From: Isoetes taiwanensis
Taxonomy: Eukaryota > Streptophyta > Lycopodiopsida > Isoetales > Isoetaceae
Assembly: GCA_021234155.1 (NCBI GenBank)
Contig: JAJEKV010000012.1
Span: 10,568,448 to 10,632,447 of the forward strand
Length of the DNA stretch: 64,000 bases
Direction of reading: 5' to 3'
Part shown: one piece after another, positions 48,669 to 62,211 of the stretch
Layout: each line of letters opens with the position of its first letter
How positions within the stretch are numbered: the stretch's first letter is position 1
Notes under the pieces: generated by a model
Database searches by the model: none
What the model was told of the DNA's origin: nothing
Seen by the model: the letters and a program-made list of their open reading frames with translations, nothing else
Translations under genes and position numbers: made by a program

Positions 48669-48698
48669 CGTCTTCTAGACCTGATGGTCTCACAGACG
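48669..48698 (+). other. LINE 3' stem-loop, copy B
   Basis: CGTCT-TCT-AGACC-TGAT-GGTCT-CAC-AGACG: two stacked 5-bp stems around a TGAT loop, all pairs intact. AATAAA follows 6 nt later. Confidence 0.9.
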
Positions 48699-48718
48699 TG
48701 ATTAATAAACATTTCATT

Positions 48719-50788
<2,070 letters not shown>

Positions 50789-51935
50789 ATGGAGCAAGCG
50801 TTCCAAGGTATGATGAATGATCTGAAAAACTTTCTTCTTGCTCATATGCGATCTGAAATAAATAGATGCCAAACACATATGCTTAATGAACTTGAGCAAT
50901 TCAAAGCAACGATGCGATCGAGCTTGAGCAATTTAAGCATGATATGAGTAATAAAGCTCGAGAAAGCTGCAAGGTGTCACATGATATCTCCGAAATTAAA
51001 GATGGGTTTGAGGCATCTGAGGGAAGAACAAGAAAAGAAAGCATGTGATGTATTTGAAATTAAAAATCAGTTTGAAGCCCTAGGGGAAGAACAAAAAAAA
51101 AGGCAAGGGCACCTTGAATATTCAGTATACTTGGCATGCCCGAGGTTGCTAAAGAGAATACTAAGCACGTGGTTGAAAATTTTCTTGAAGAGAAATTGCA
51201 GATTGAGGATCACGAGGAATTATGGAAGCCTTTCGCATTGGAAAAGAGAATAACAATGGCGGACATATTATTGTAAAATTTAGTAAGTGAAAAAAAATTG
51301 CAAGTGCTTAGGAAACGTGCAAGCTTGAAAGGTACTTGCCGGTGTTCATCAATGAGGATCTCACTAAAAGCTTGAGTTGGAAGAGCATAAAGTGCGAATA
51401 CAAATAATGAAGGAGGCAAAAGCAGAATGGGCACAAGGTCTTGTTGGCGGCGAGGTAAGATAATGGTGGAATCTTGTGGCATAGGTAGTTGAGACCACCG
51501 GGATCGGGGGTCATGTCTTTGGAATATTGACTCTATTAGTCGGTTTTAAAGTAGATGTAATTAGCTTTATGCTTGAGAATGTTGATGTTATTTTTTTTCT
51601 AGAAACTTGTGAACATGAAGAGAAAGGTTTCTGGGAAATAAATGATTTTATTACGCTTCATTACGTATGGTATAAAAATCATGGAGGTTAAAAGGGCATG
51701 GAGGAATTGCATGTTATGTTAGAAAAATGTCGGACATATGGTAAAGCTAGTACCACGGCGTGGTTCTTTGCAACAATTTGGATTGAAATTCACAGGCGGT
51801 TTGGGAAAATATTCATTGCGGGTTGTTACTTTCCCAGCGTGGTTCACGGTGTATAATTTGAGAGTCCGGACGAGGGGCGATCCTTTTTCCAGCTAGAGCA
51901 AGATCGATGGCACGCAAGAAGAAGGAGATATTATC

Positions 51936-53397
51936 TTGATGGGAGATTTTAATGGGAGGGTTGCCAATAAACAAGCAGCAATTGTGAGCTCGGAAGGGGA
52001 TCCATTGTGGTTGGAAATGATAGATGAATCGGAGGTAAAAGAATATGGGTGGCATCGTGAATCTCTTGATAAAATAAGATGGCCCACACCACAAGGGAAT
52101 CATGTGCTTAACATGTGCAATTGGCTTGGACTTGCTTATATATAATGGTATAAGCAAATTTCCGCGATTCGGTAAACTAACATGCAGGGATGCTAGTGTT
52201 GTAGACTTGGTTTTGGCTAGGACATGTTTTGCAAAGCAGATGTTGGATTTCCATATAGGGGAAGCAATGCCTCAGATAACGGATCACGCACCTTTATTAG
52301 TTGAGCTGCGGGTTAGAAATGTGCATCAAGAAGTAAGTGATCATGTGCCATATGGACATAGGATTTATATGCAATATAATAAAGCGGAGGAGTATGGGAA
52401 ATTGTGTGAACAAAAGACATTGGAAATAGAATGGCCAGAAGATGCAGATGCCATTAGTGAGACCCTAGCCCAAATGGTCCTGGAAATTGCTGCCAAATGC
52501 TTCATATCGCAGAGAAAATTGAAAGGCATCCCTTGCAATGCATGGTTTGATAGGGACTGCAAGGCAAAGAGAGCAGAGTTTAAGAAAGTGAAGGGTATAG
52601 AAAGGCAAAAATTAAAGAAAGAGTATGTGAAGTTGACCAAATCAAGAAAGAAACAGTACATTTATAAAAAGCAGCAGCATATGATAGAGGAGTTATTGGT
52701 TAAACCTAAGCAATTTTGGAACAGGTTGAAGCCTAATGTAAAACAAGAAGCTGTCTTGGACATTGATGCATTGTTAGGACAAGTACGCAAGCTATATCAT
52801 GTGCCTGGTATTCCTGATGTGGAAGAGATCATATATCCCATTGTTGACGAATGCAAGTTCACCCCGGAAGATCTTGAAGAAGGTTTAAGTAAACTAGCAA
52901 ATGGGAAGGCAGCGGACGCACAGGGATTAGTGGCAGAAATGTTCAAATGGGCTGGGGATTCCGTTCATGCGATGCTTTTAAAACTGTTAAATGCGGCGGT
53001 AAGAGATGGTTTTCCTCGCACATGGCAAGTTAATAGAGTTATTCCATTATACAAAGCAGGAGACGATAAAGACCCAGGTAACTATAGGATGATTATGGTT
53101 TGCAGCTTTTTTGCAAAATTGTTTGCTACCATGTTAAACACTAAGATTAATATGTGGGCTGAAAAAAATGGAGTCAGGGCTATGGGCCAAGCAGGATTTA
53201 GACCTAAACGGTCTACCATAGACCATTTGATCACTTTACGTGCCATGATAGATTCAGTTACTGGCAAGAAAAAACCTTTATATGCTCTTTTTGTAGATTA
53301 TGCTAAGGCCTTTGACACAGTGAATAGGGATAATCTCTGGCAGAGAATGGAGTTACTTGGAGTCCCAGTGGAACTAAGACAAGCGGTTAAGGTCTAG
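51936..53397 (+). pseudogene. LINE ORF2 endonuclease-RT core, copy D
   Basis: The first frame (51936-52145) holds the endonuclease motif GDFNGRVANKQAA. A one-base shift leads to a 431-codon ORF (52102-53397). It has the endonuclease end (DASVVDLVLART, TDHAPLLVELR), a basic linker (KLKKEYVKLTKSRKKQYIYK), then RT: LEEGLSKLANGKAADAQGLV, NRVIPLYKAGDDKDPGNYRM, FRPKRSTIDHLITLRAMIDS and FVDYAKAFDTVNRDNLW. It stops at 53395 before the YADD box, which appears degraded at about 53599 (CGCGGATGATATAGTC). Downstream fragments continue to DIFYNVDCMC (54800). Confidence 0.9.
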
Positions 53398-54801
53398 ACG
53401 AAAAAGTCTTAGTTCAGTTGTCACTACCCTATGTAAAAGAGTGTGATAGTGTTGTGGTCAGTAATATTGGGGTCAAGCAAGGATGTCCTCTATCTCCAAC
53501 CTTGTTTGGATTGTTCATTGACGAGCTGGAGAGTTGGTTGGTTGAACATGGGGGCGATGGTACATTTGGTAAATGGTTATGTAGTGAAGCTTTTTTTGTA
53601 TCGCGGATGATATAGTCATTCTATCATTTCGAGTGGCGGGGATCTGAGAAGCACTTGGATCTTGTGACATATTTTTGTGATAGTAAAGGAATGCAAGTAA
53701 ACCTTGCTAAAACAAAATGGTTGTCTTTGGGGCAAATAAAACAGACCATCTGTTATTCTTCTACAAAGGGCATGGTTGAGCTTGTAAACTCGTTATAAAT
53801 ATTTGGGGTGGAAGTTGATAAAAGTCCGAGCTGGAATATGGTCGAGAGCATAGAGTGAATCTTGGTCTCAAAGCCTTGTATAGCATGCAATGTAGAAGTG
53901 CCAAAGCTGAAATTTGGAATTTTGACATGAAACGGATGTTATATAGAGTACTTGTTCAGACAGTACTGTTATACGGGTGTGAGGTTTGGGGGCCGGGATT
54001 GGCAGCGGACACATGGAAAAAGGTAGAGAAGGTCCAAAAAAAATTCCTTAGAACGGAGCTAGGCACAAAGGTACAAACACCATATGACATGATGCTTGCT
54101 GAATGTGATATGATGCCTGTTGAGGCAGAAGCTTTGTGTAAACTGCTTACGTATCTTTGCAAGATATGATTTGGAGGGGATGATGATAACTTGCCGCATT
54201 TGGCAATGGAGGAGACAAAATTGAAGGGTTGGTATGCCGACGCTGAGGAGTGGATGTGGAAATGGGGGTTAAATACCCACGATCTATATGTGCACCGCAA
54301 GGATATTCGAACATGGGTAAAAGAGCAAGTCACTATGAAAAACTGGAGAGTCCCCGAGATTAAGAAGGATTTCTACATACGATGTATCAACCCAAAACTT
54401 CAAGAGGCTAAGTACCTTCGAGAAAGTATGTCTTTGAAGCTTAGACATTTAATTAGCAGAATAAGACTCAGCTCACATAGACTTGGAGTAGAAATTGGCA
54501 GATGGAGTGGAATCCCGCATGAAATCATGTAATATGGAAGTGGAGGATGAACCACATGTGCTCTTGAAGTGCCCCGCGTATCTGGAAATTCGAAACAAGT
54601 ATAATATTTCAGCATCAACCTTGTTGGAGTTTTTTGACTTAGAAGGCAAATGCATAGGGAAATTCATAAGAGATGTTCTGAGTCTGAGGGAACAACTTGG
54701 TCATAATGTTATACGAGAGGAGTTGGGAGGAGAGACTAATGCATTATTGTCTGAAGATGCATTAGATGATATTTTCTATAATGTTGATTGTATGTGTTGA
54801 A

Positions 54802-54830
54802 CGTCTCATAGACCTGGTGGTCTGCAGGCG
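54802..54830 (+). other. LINE 3' stem-loop, copy D
   Basis: CGTCT-CAT-AGACC-TGGT-GGTCT-GC-AGGCG: inner stem perfect, outer stem kept with a T-G pair. The pairing is maintained although loop and spacers differ. Confidence 0.88.
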
Positions 54831-54855
54831 TGATTAATAAACATTTCATTTCATT

Positions 54856-55291
<436 letters not shown>

Positions 55292-55367
55292 AAACTACCA
55301 AAATGCCCCTACGAGTTTGCGTATTTACCAAAATGCCCTTATGAGTTTTAAAATTACCAAATTGCCC
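55292..55367. repeat. MULE left terminal inverted repeat
   Basis: Pairs with 58512-58587 with three or four mismatches. It holds two ACCAAAATGCCC motifs and a diverged third (ACCAAATTGCCC). Confidence 0.9.
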
Positions 55368-56430
55368 TTGTTTACAGCATACAATGTATATACATACAGC
55401 TAAATTACCAAAATGCCCTTCGTGACTATACCAAATACAAGCGTACATCCTCAACGGTACATTCTCACAGAAATCGTGCCAGAAGGAAAAGATGCAGCAT
55501 TTGATGTTCCTTAACAGCTCCGGTTATGAATTTCGAGCATAAGCATGGGTCTGCACGGTTCTGCAATGCAATATGTTGGATCATGCAACGAAATTGGGAA
55601 ATCGAGGTAAGTTTTCTGAAGATTCAATTGTTTTTTCTTGGTTTCTAGAATCAGACAGCCGATTTGTATGAGCCGATTAGAGACCACCTTTTTTTTGGTT
55701 TCTAGAATCAGATAAACTAAAGACTACAAAGAAATTGCCCCTGCAAAGGCTCCGCTTGGACATAAATTCAACCCAAGCAACCCAGTTGTGATTCACATTC
55801 TGCCATTCTATATTTCTGATTCATTGGCCAAAGATCCTTTCTGGTGGATCGTGTATTTTGTGTATAAGAAGATAAGCTGTTCGCAGCCTGTTCTTGAACA
55901 GGTAAATCTGGCTGGGAAGGAGGAGCTGAACTCATTTGGTACTATTTCGTTAAAATCCATGGAATCTGAAATAATAGAGCCTGAAAAATCCAGAGAGCAT
56001 GAATTTTAATGAAGAATTAAGTTACATTTCTTTGTTCTTAGAAAAAATAAGACCAGCAACTGCAATATTTATTCTAAATTCTGTTGTAAAATGTTGTCAG
56101 TTATTCATGCAGTGAGTGTTTGCATTATATGACGAACTTTCAGCCCTGTTTATACGCTTTATTTCCCTTTTTTTCAGCCTTGTTGTATATCTGCGGGACA
56201 ATCTGACGGGATGAGAAGTGGTAGCTAACAGTGGTAAGTACATGTTCTATTGTTTTATAAGCACATAAAATAAGATGGTAAGTACATTGTTCTATTGTTT
56301 TATAAGCAATACGATTCAGAAACTAAGAACCTAGTGCCCGATTGTACCTTATTGCTGTATAGCTATTTCAAACTAAAAAATCTTTATTGTATGTTTGATT
56401 ATTTGAACATAAATTTTCCAGTGAGATATC
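55368..56430. other. MULE 5' non-coding region
   Basis: Between the left terminal repeat and the transposase start. An ORF at 55788-56009 (73 codons) has no known domain, is not kept in unit 2, and is probably not coding. A TGGTAAGTACAT-type duplication at about 56230-56310 is shared with unit 2. Confidence 0.55.
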
Positions 56431-58101
56431 ATGTCTCTGGCCGAGGGAAGCCAATTTGAATCCTTGGAGGTGCTTCGACGAGCAATGAGGGATAATGCAA
56501 TCAGTTCTCACGTTGAGCTAAAAGTGATCAAAGCAGATAAAAGAAGGTAAATTTCCCCACGTGATTCATTCAAAACCTTTCTTTTTACATTTTTGACGTA
56601 TATTGCTTTTGCTAGATTTACTATTCAATGCAAATCTCCTGGATGTCTATGGAGGTTGCATGCATCTTGTATTCAAGGTGGTCTAGCATGTATTCAAGGT
56701 GGTCCAGCATGCCATATCAAGTCAAATAGGGAAGAGCACAATTGTGGTGGCACGCAACACTTGGGAAACAAAGAAGCAAGCTCAAAATGGTTGGCTGAAA
56801 AATCGTTGGAGAAGTTCAAAGACCATCCTGCTTACAAACCAAAGGAACTCATTGCTGACTTGCATCGTGAAAAAGGCGTTTCTATCTCTTACAGGGTGGC
56901 CTGGAAAGCAAAAGAAAGTGCACATGCTCAAATCCATGGGGATCATACTGTTGCATATCGGAAACTTCGTAATTATTGTCAAAACATATTGGAAGCTAAT
57001 CCAGGTAGTGTGGCATATGTTCAGGAAACAGCTGAAGCCCGCTTTCTTCGCTTTTTTGTTGCCTACAATGCAAGCATAAAGGGGTTTGCGCATTGTAGGC
57101 CTGTCATTGGTCTGGATGGAACTCATTTGAAGGGGAGATATCTTGGTATTCTTCTGACATCTACATGCATTGATGCACAAGGTGCTTTATTTTTAATTGC
57201 ATTTGGAGTGGTGATAGCAGAGAACGATGATAACTGGTGTTGGTTTTTGCAAAGTTTAAAGGATGCTCTTCAATACACAGGTGCACTAACATTTATTTCA
57301 GACAGGCAGAAGGGTTTACTGGATGGTGTCACGTTGGTGTTTGGAAGTGATACAGCACATGGATATTGCATGCGCCATTTAGCAGACAATTTCAGGAAAG
57401 CATTCAAAAGCACTCAGCTAGTAGGGATGTTGTGGAAAGCTGCATATGCAACTAATGCTCAGGATTTTGATGCTAATAGTAATGCAGCTTATTGGATAAT
57501 GAACACTGCTGACCCTTCACATTGGGCTACATGTAAGTTTTTGGGAAAAAAGTTTGGACATTTGACATCCAACATTGCTGAGTCCCTAAATGCATGGTTG
57601 CTAGAGGCTAGAGATATGCCTATTCTTGCGATATTGGAATTGATACGCCAGAAAGTAATGTCATGGTTTTATGAAAGAAGCGTTAATGGGGAAGCTACTA
57701 GGGATTTGCTTGGACCAGCAGCACATAATGCATTGGTTGGACCTGCAGAGCAATCCATCAGAGTGTCTTCTAAGCGTGGAAGACTATACCGAATTTTGCC
57801 ATCCACTAATGTTGTCTTTGAGATACATACTCCGACACATATTAGGCTTGTTGATGTGGATAAGAGGACATGCACCTATGGAAGTTGGCAAGATTTGGGG
57901 TTACCTTGTGCACATGCAGCAGTCGCTATTCTTTTTAGAAAAGAGCGTGTGCAATCTTATGCACACATAGCATATTCATTGCAGTCCTATTGTGATACTT
58001 ACAAGGAGCCAGTATTCCCAGTGATTTTAGCACATGATGATGTTATTGGAGGCATGTTACCACCATCCACACGCAGACCTCCTGGACGTCCAAAAAACTA
58101 A
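56431..58101 (+). CDS. MuDR-type MULE transposase, two exons
   Basis: Cut-and-paste transposase. Exon 1 (56431-56546) gives MSLAEGSQFESLEVLRRAMR and KADKR; a 69-bp intron with GT and AG ends follows; exon 2 starts at 56616. The product is about 533 residues. Order: a MuDR N-terminal zinc-ribbon-like part (FTIQCKSPGCLWRLHASC), then the DDE core with Asp in VIGLDGTHLKGRYLG, Asp in FISDRQKGLLDGV and Glu in SNIAESLNAWLL. The GYCMRHLADNFRK motif before the Glu is typical of MULEs. The SWIM-like finger reads CTYGSWQDLGLPCAHAAVA, with Tyr where the second Cys is expected. The end is an AT-hook-like RRPPGRPKN. Just past the stop, in another frame, a CCHC knuckle (RCNGKGHNAHSC, 58153-58188) is encoded. 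An A6 run at 58094-58099, which is A5 in unit 2, is the likely place of a one-base indel separating them. Confidence 0.9.
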
Positions 58102-58511
58102 GTGCATACGCACAGGAGAAGAAGGTGTAGAGAAGAGAGAACAACATTATGGAAGGTGTAACGGGAAGGGACACAATGCTCATAGTTGTAGAGCTCCTAT
58201 TCAATGATAAACGTGACTTATGTAATCTCTTTGCTGTATTCAAACTTTTACTCTTGAGGTATTAAGTGTAGATTGTATAACATTAGTATGTAAGGGCATT
58301 TTGGTAATTCAGTTTGGTGTGTAGGGGTATGTAAATAATTAAGTTTGGTGTGTAGGGCATTTTGGTAATTAAGTTCGGTGTAAATTGATAAAAAAAAATG
58401 GTATGTAGGGGCATTTTGGTAATGGTATTTTGGTATTTAAATTTGATGTATAGGGGCAAATTGGTAATTTGATTGTATATTTATTTTTTACAGTATATTT
58501 ATTTGAGCCAG
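58102..58511. repeat. MULE 3' region with zinc-knuckle remnant and subterminal repeats
   Basis: 58102-58207 continues the transposase in another frame and ends in a CCHC knuckle and stop. 58285-58500 has about six diverged units of GTGTGTAGGGCATTTTGGTAATTAAGTTTG type, a subterminal repeat array where a MuDR-type transposase could bind. Confidence 0.75.
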
Positions 58512-58587
58512 GGGCATTTTGCTAATTTTGAAACTCATAAGGGCATTTTGGTAAATACGCAAACTCATAGGGGCATTTTGGTAGTTT
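58512..58587. repeat. MULE right terminal inverted repeat
   Basis: Reverse complement of the left end; outermost bases GGCATTTTGGTAGTTT. Confidence 0.9.
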
Positions 58588-58766
58588 GTGGAAATGTTAC
58601 AACGCAAGTGAGGAGGAAGGAGAACTGCCCCAAAGAGACAGCAATACCTCGACACTCCACAATAAACTCACAGAAAAACTGCAACTCTACTCCTGTACAA
58701 ACCGACCATCACCATCTACAACACCCAAGAAGTCCCATCAAATGGCAAACTTCCGCTCTACTAATC
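58588..58766. repeat. Array spacer 1 between MULE units
   Basis: About 179 bp (GTGGAAATGTTACAACGC to CTACTAAT), nearly identical to 62026-62211. Because the non-transposon DNA is repeated too, the array arose by duplication of transposon plus flank and not by independent insertions. Confidence 0.9.
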
Positions 58767-61700
58767 CCCCTACGAGTTTGCGTATTTACCAAAATGCCCT
58801 TATGAGTTTTAAAATTACCAAATTGCCCTTGTTTACAGCATACAATGTATATACATACAGCTAAATTACCAAAATGTCCTTCGTGACTATACCAAATACA
58901 AGCGTACATCCTCAACGGTACATTCGCACAGAAATCGCGCAAAAAAAAGGAAAGGATGCGGCCAGAAGGAAAAGATGCGGCATTTGATGTTCCTTAACAG
59001 CTCCGGTTATGAATTTCGAGCATAAACATGGGTCTGCACGGTTCTGCAATGCAATATGTTGGATCATGCAACGAAATTGGGAAATCGAGGTAAGTTTTCT
59101 GAAGATTCAATTGTTTTTTCTTGGTTTCTAGAATCAGATAGCCGATTTGTATGAGCCGATTAGAGACCACCTTTTTTTTTGTTTCTAGAATCAGATAAAC
59201 TAAAGACTAGAAAGAAATTGCCCCTGCAAAGGCTCCGCTTGGACATAAATTCAACCCAAGCAACCCAGTTGTGATTCACATTCTGCCATTCTATATTTCT
59301 GATTCATTGGCCAAAGATCCTTTCTGGTGGATCGTGTATTTTGTGTATAAGAAGATAAAAGTCGTTTCATGACTGTTCTTGAACAGTAAATCACAGGATT
59401 TGGGAAGGAGGAGCTAAGCCTTCATCAAGGAACTCATTTGGTACTATTTCGTTAAGATCCATGGAATCTGAAATAATAGAGCCTGAAAAATCCAGAGAGC
59501 ATGAATTTTAATGAAGAATTAAGTTACATTTCTTTGTTCTTAGAAAAAATAAGATCAAAGAATCGCAATATTTATTCTAAATTTTGTAAAATGTTTATGG
59601 AGTTATTCATGCGGTGAGTGTTTGCATTATATGATGAACTTTCACCTGTTTATACGCTTTATTTCCCTTTTTCAGCCTTGTTGTATATCTTGCGGGACAA
59701 TCTGGGATGAGAAGTGGTAGCTAACAGGTGGTAAGTACATGTTCTATTGTTTTATAAGCACATAAAATAAGATGGTAAGTACATTGTTCTATTGTTTTAT
59801 AAGCAACTACGATTGAAAACTAACAACCTAGTGCCCTATTGTACCTTATTCTTTGTATAGCTATTTCAAACTAAAAAATCTTTATTGTATGTTTGATTAT
59901 TTGAACATAAATTTTCGGTGAGATATCATGTATGCGGTAGGGAAGCCAATTTGAATCCTTGGAGGTGCTTGACGGCGGTGAGGGATGATGCAATCAGTTC
60001 TCGCGTTGAGCTAAAAGTGATCAAAGCAGATATAAAAGAAGGTAAATTTCTCCCGTGATTCATTCAAAACCTTTCTTTTTTTACATTTTTGGCGTATATT
60101 GCTTTTCCTAGATTTACTATTCAATGCAAATCTTACGGATGTCTATGGAGGTTGCATGCATCTTGTATTCAAAGGTGGTCTAGCATGTATTCAAGGTGGT
60201 CGGCATGCCATATCAAGTCAAATAGGGAAGAGCACATTGTGGTGTACGCAACACTTGGAAAAAAAAAAAGCAAGCTCAAAATGGTTGGCTGAAAAATCGT
60301 TGGAGAAGTTCAAAGACCATCCCTTACAAACCAAAGGAACTCATTGCTGACTTGCATCGTGAAAAAGGCATTTCTATCTCTTTACGAGGTGGCCTGGAAA
60401 GCAAAGAAAGTGCACATGCTCAAATCCATGGGGATCATCTTTGTTTGCATATCCGGAAACCGTAATTATTGTCAAAACATATTGGAAGCTAATCTAGGTA
60501 GTGTGGCATATGTTGGGGAAGCGATTGAAGGCCACTTTCTTAGCTTTTTTTGTTGCCTACAATGTAAGCATAAAGGGTTTTTGCGATTGTAGGCCTGTCA
60601 TTGGTCGGATGGAACTCATTTGAAGGGGAGATATCTTGGTATTCTTCGACATCTACAAGCATTGATGCACAAGGTGCTTTATTTTTAATTGCATTTGGAG
60701 TGGTGATAGCGAGAGAACGATGATTTGGTGTTTTTTTGCAAAGTTTAAGGATGCTCTTCAATACATGGGTGCACTAACATTTTTGGTGGTGAAGGGGTTT
60801 AGTGGATGGTGTCACGTTGGTGTTGGAAGTGATACGACACATGGATATTGCATCGCCATTTAGCGGACAATTTCGGGAAAGCATTCAAAAAGCACTTTTC
60901 GGCTAGTAGGGATGTTGTGGAAAAGCTGCATATGCAACTAATGCTCGGGATTTTGATGCTAATAGTAATGCGACTTATTGGATAATGAACAACTGTGACC
61001 CTTCACATTGGGCTACATGTAAGTTTTGGGAAAAAGGTTTGGACATTTGACATCCAACATTCTTTGAGTCCTAAATGCGAGAAAGTAATGTCATGGTTTC
61101 ATGAAAGAAAGCGTTAATGAGGAAGCTACTAGGGATTTGCTTGGACCAGCAGCACATAATGCATTGGTTGGACTGCGAGCAATCCATCGAGTGTCTTCTA
61201 AAGCGTGGAAGACTATGCGAATTTTGCCATCCACTAATGTTGTCTTTGAGATACATACTCAGACACATATTAGGCTTGTTGATGTGGATAAGAGGACATG
61301 CACCTATGGAAGTTGGCAAGATTTGGGGTTACCTTGTGCACATGCGGCGGTCGCTATTCTTTTAGAAAAAGTGTGCAATCTTATGCACACATAGCATATT
61401 CATTGCAGTCCTATTGTGATACTTACAAGGAGCCAAGATATTCAGTGATTTTAGCACATGATGATGTTATTGGAGGCATGTTACCACCATCCACCTTGAG
61501 ACCTCCGGACATCAAAAACTAAGTGCATGCATACAGGGAGAGAAGAAGGTGTAGAAGAGAACAACATTATGGAAGGTGTAAGGGAAGGGACACAATGCTC
61601 TACCGTGGTTGTAGAGCTCCTATTCAATGATAAGCATTGACTTGTGTAATCTCTTTGCTGTATTCAAACTTTTACTCTTGAGGTATTAAATGTAGATTGT

Positions 61701-62025
61701 ATAACATTAGTATGTAAGGGCATTTTGGTAATTCAGTTTGGTGTGTAGGGGTATGTAAATAATTAAGTTTGGTGTGTAGGGCATTTTGGTAATTAAGTTC
61801 GGTGTAAATTGATAAAAAATGGTATGTAGGGGCATTTTGGTAATTAAGTTTGGTGTGTAAGGGTATTTTGGTATTTAAATTTGATGTATAGGGGCAAATT
61901 GGTAATTTGATTGTATATTTATTTTTTACAGTATATTTATTTGAGCCAGGAGCATTTTGGTAATTTTGAAACTCATAAGGGCATTTTGGTAAATACGCAA
62001 ACTCATAGGGGCATTTTGGTAGTTT
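58767..62025 (+). mobile_element. MULE array unit 2
   Basis: Colinear with unit 1 at a period of 3461 bp. Its left terminal repeat lacks the outer 13 bp or so (starts CCCCTACGAGTTTGCG); its right terminal repeat is complete to GGTAGTTT at 62025. Differences from unit 1 concentrate at CAG and CTG trinucleotides. Confidence 0.92.
59928..61522 (+). pseudogene. MULE transposase, unit 2, frame-disrupted
   Basis: Same gene as in unit 1, but split into many short frames by indels: LVFKGGLACIQG near 60170, ADLHREKG-like near 60350, and an intact C-terminal piece (61101-61394) with GPAAHNALVG, RLVDVDKRTCTYGSW and LGLPCAHAAVA. The DDE region (60600-60850) is out of frame at several points. An internal deletion of about 60 bp at 61075-61085 removes the LLEARDMPILAILELIRQ segment. 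Some of these breaks may be sequencing errors. Confidence 0.85.
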
Positions 62026-62211
62026 GTGGAAATGTTACAACGCAAGTGAGGAGGAAGGAGAACTGCCCCAAAGAGACAGCAATACCTCGACACTCCACAA
62101 CAAACTCCTTGAGGAAAAAGCTGCAACTCTATCTTGCATAAAAGCAAAGGCCATCACCATCTACAACACCCAAGAAGTCCCATCAAATGGCAAACTTCCG
62201 CTCTACTAATC
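62026..62211. repeat. Array spacer 2
   Basis: Second copy of the spacer at 58588-58766, with small indels. Confidence 0.9.

Larger units (their letters stand above)
55292..58587 (+). mobile_element. MuDR-like transposon (MULE), array unit 1
   Basis: 3.3 kb with terminal inverted repeats of about 75 bp (55292-55367 and 58512-58587; ends AAACTACCAAAATGCCCCT). The repeats contain the subrepeat ACCAAAATGCCC, further copies of which (as GGGCATTTTGGTAA) lie in the 3' part at 58290-58590. It carries an almost complete transposase gene. A 9-bp target duplication was not seen at its outer ends. The same element with its right-hand spacer is repeated in tandem downstream. Confidence 0.9.
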
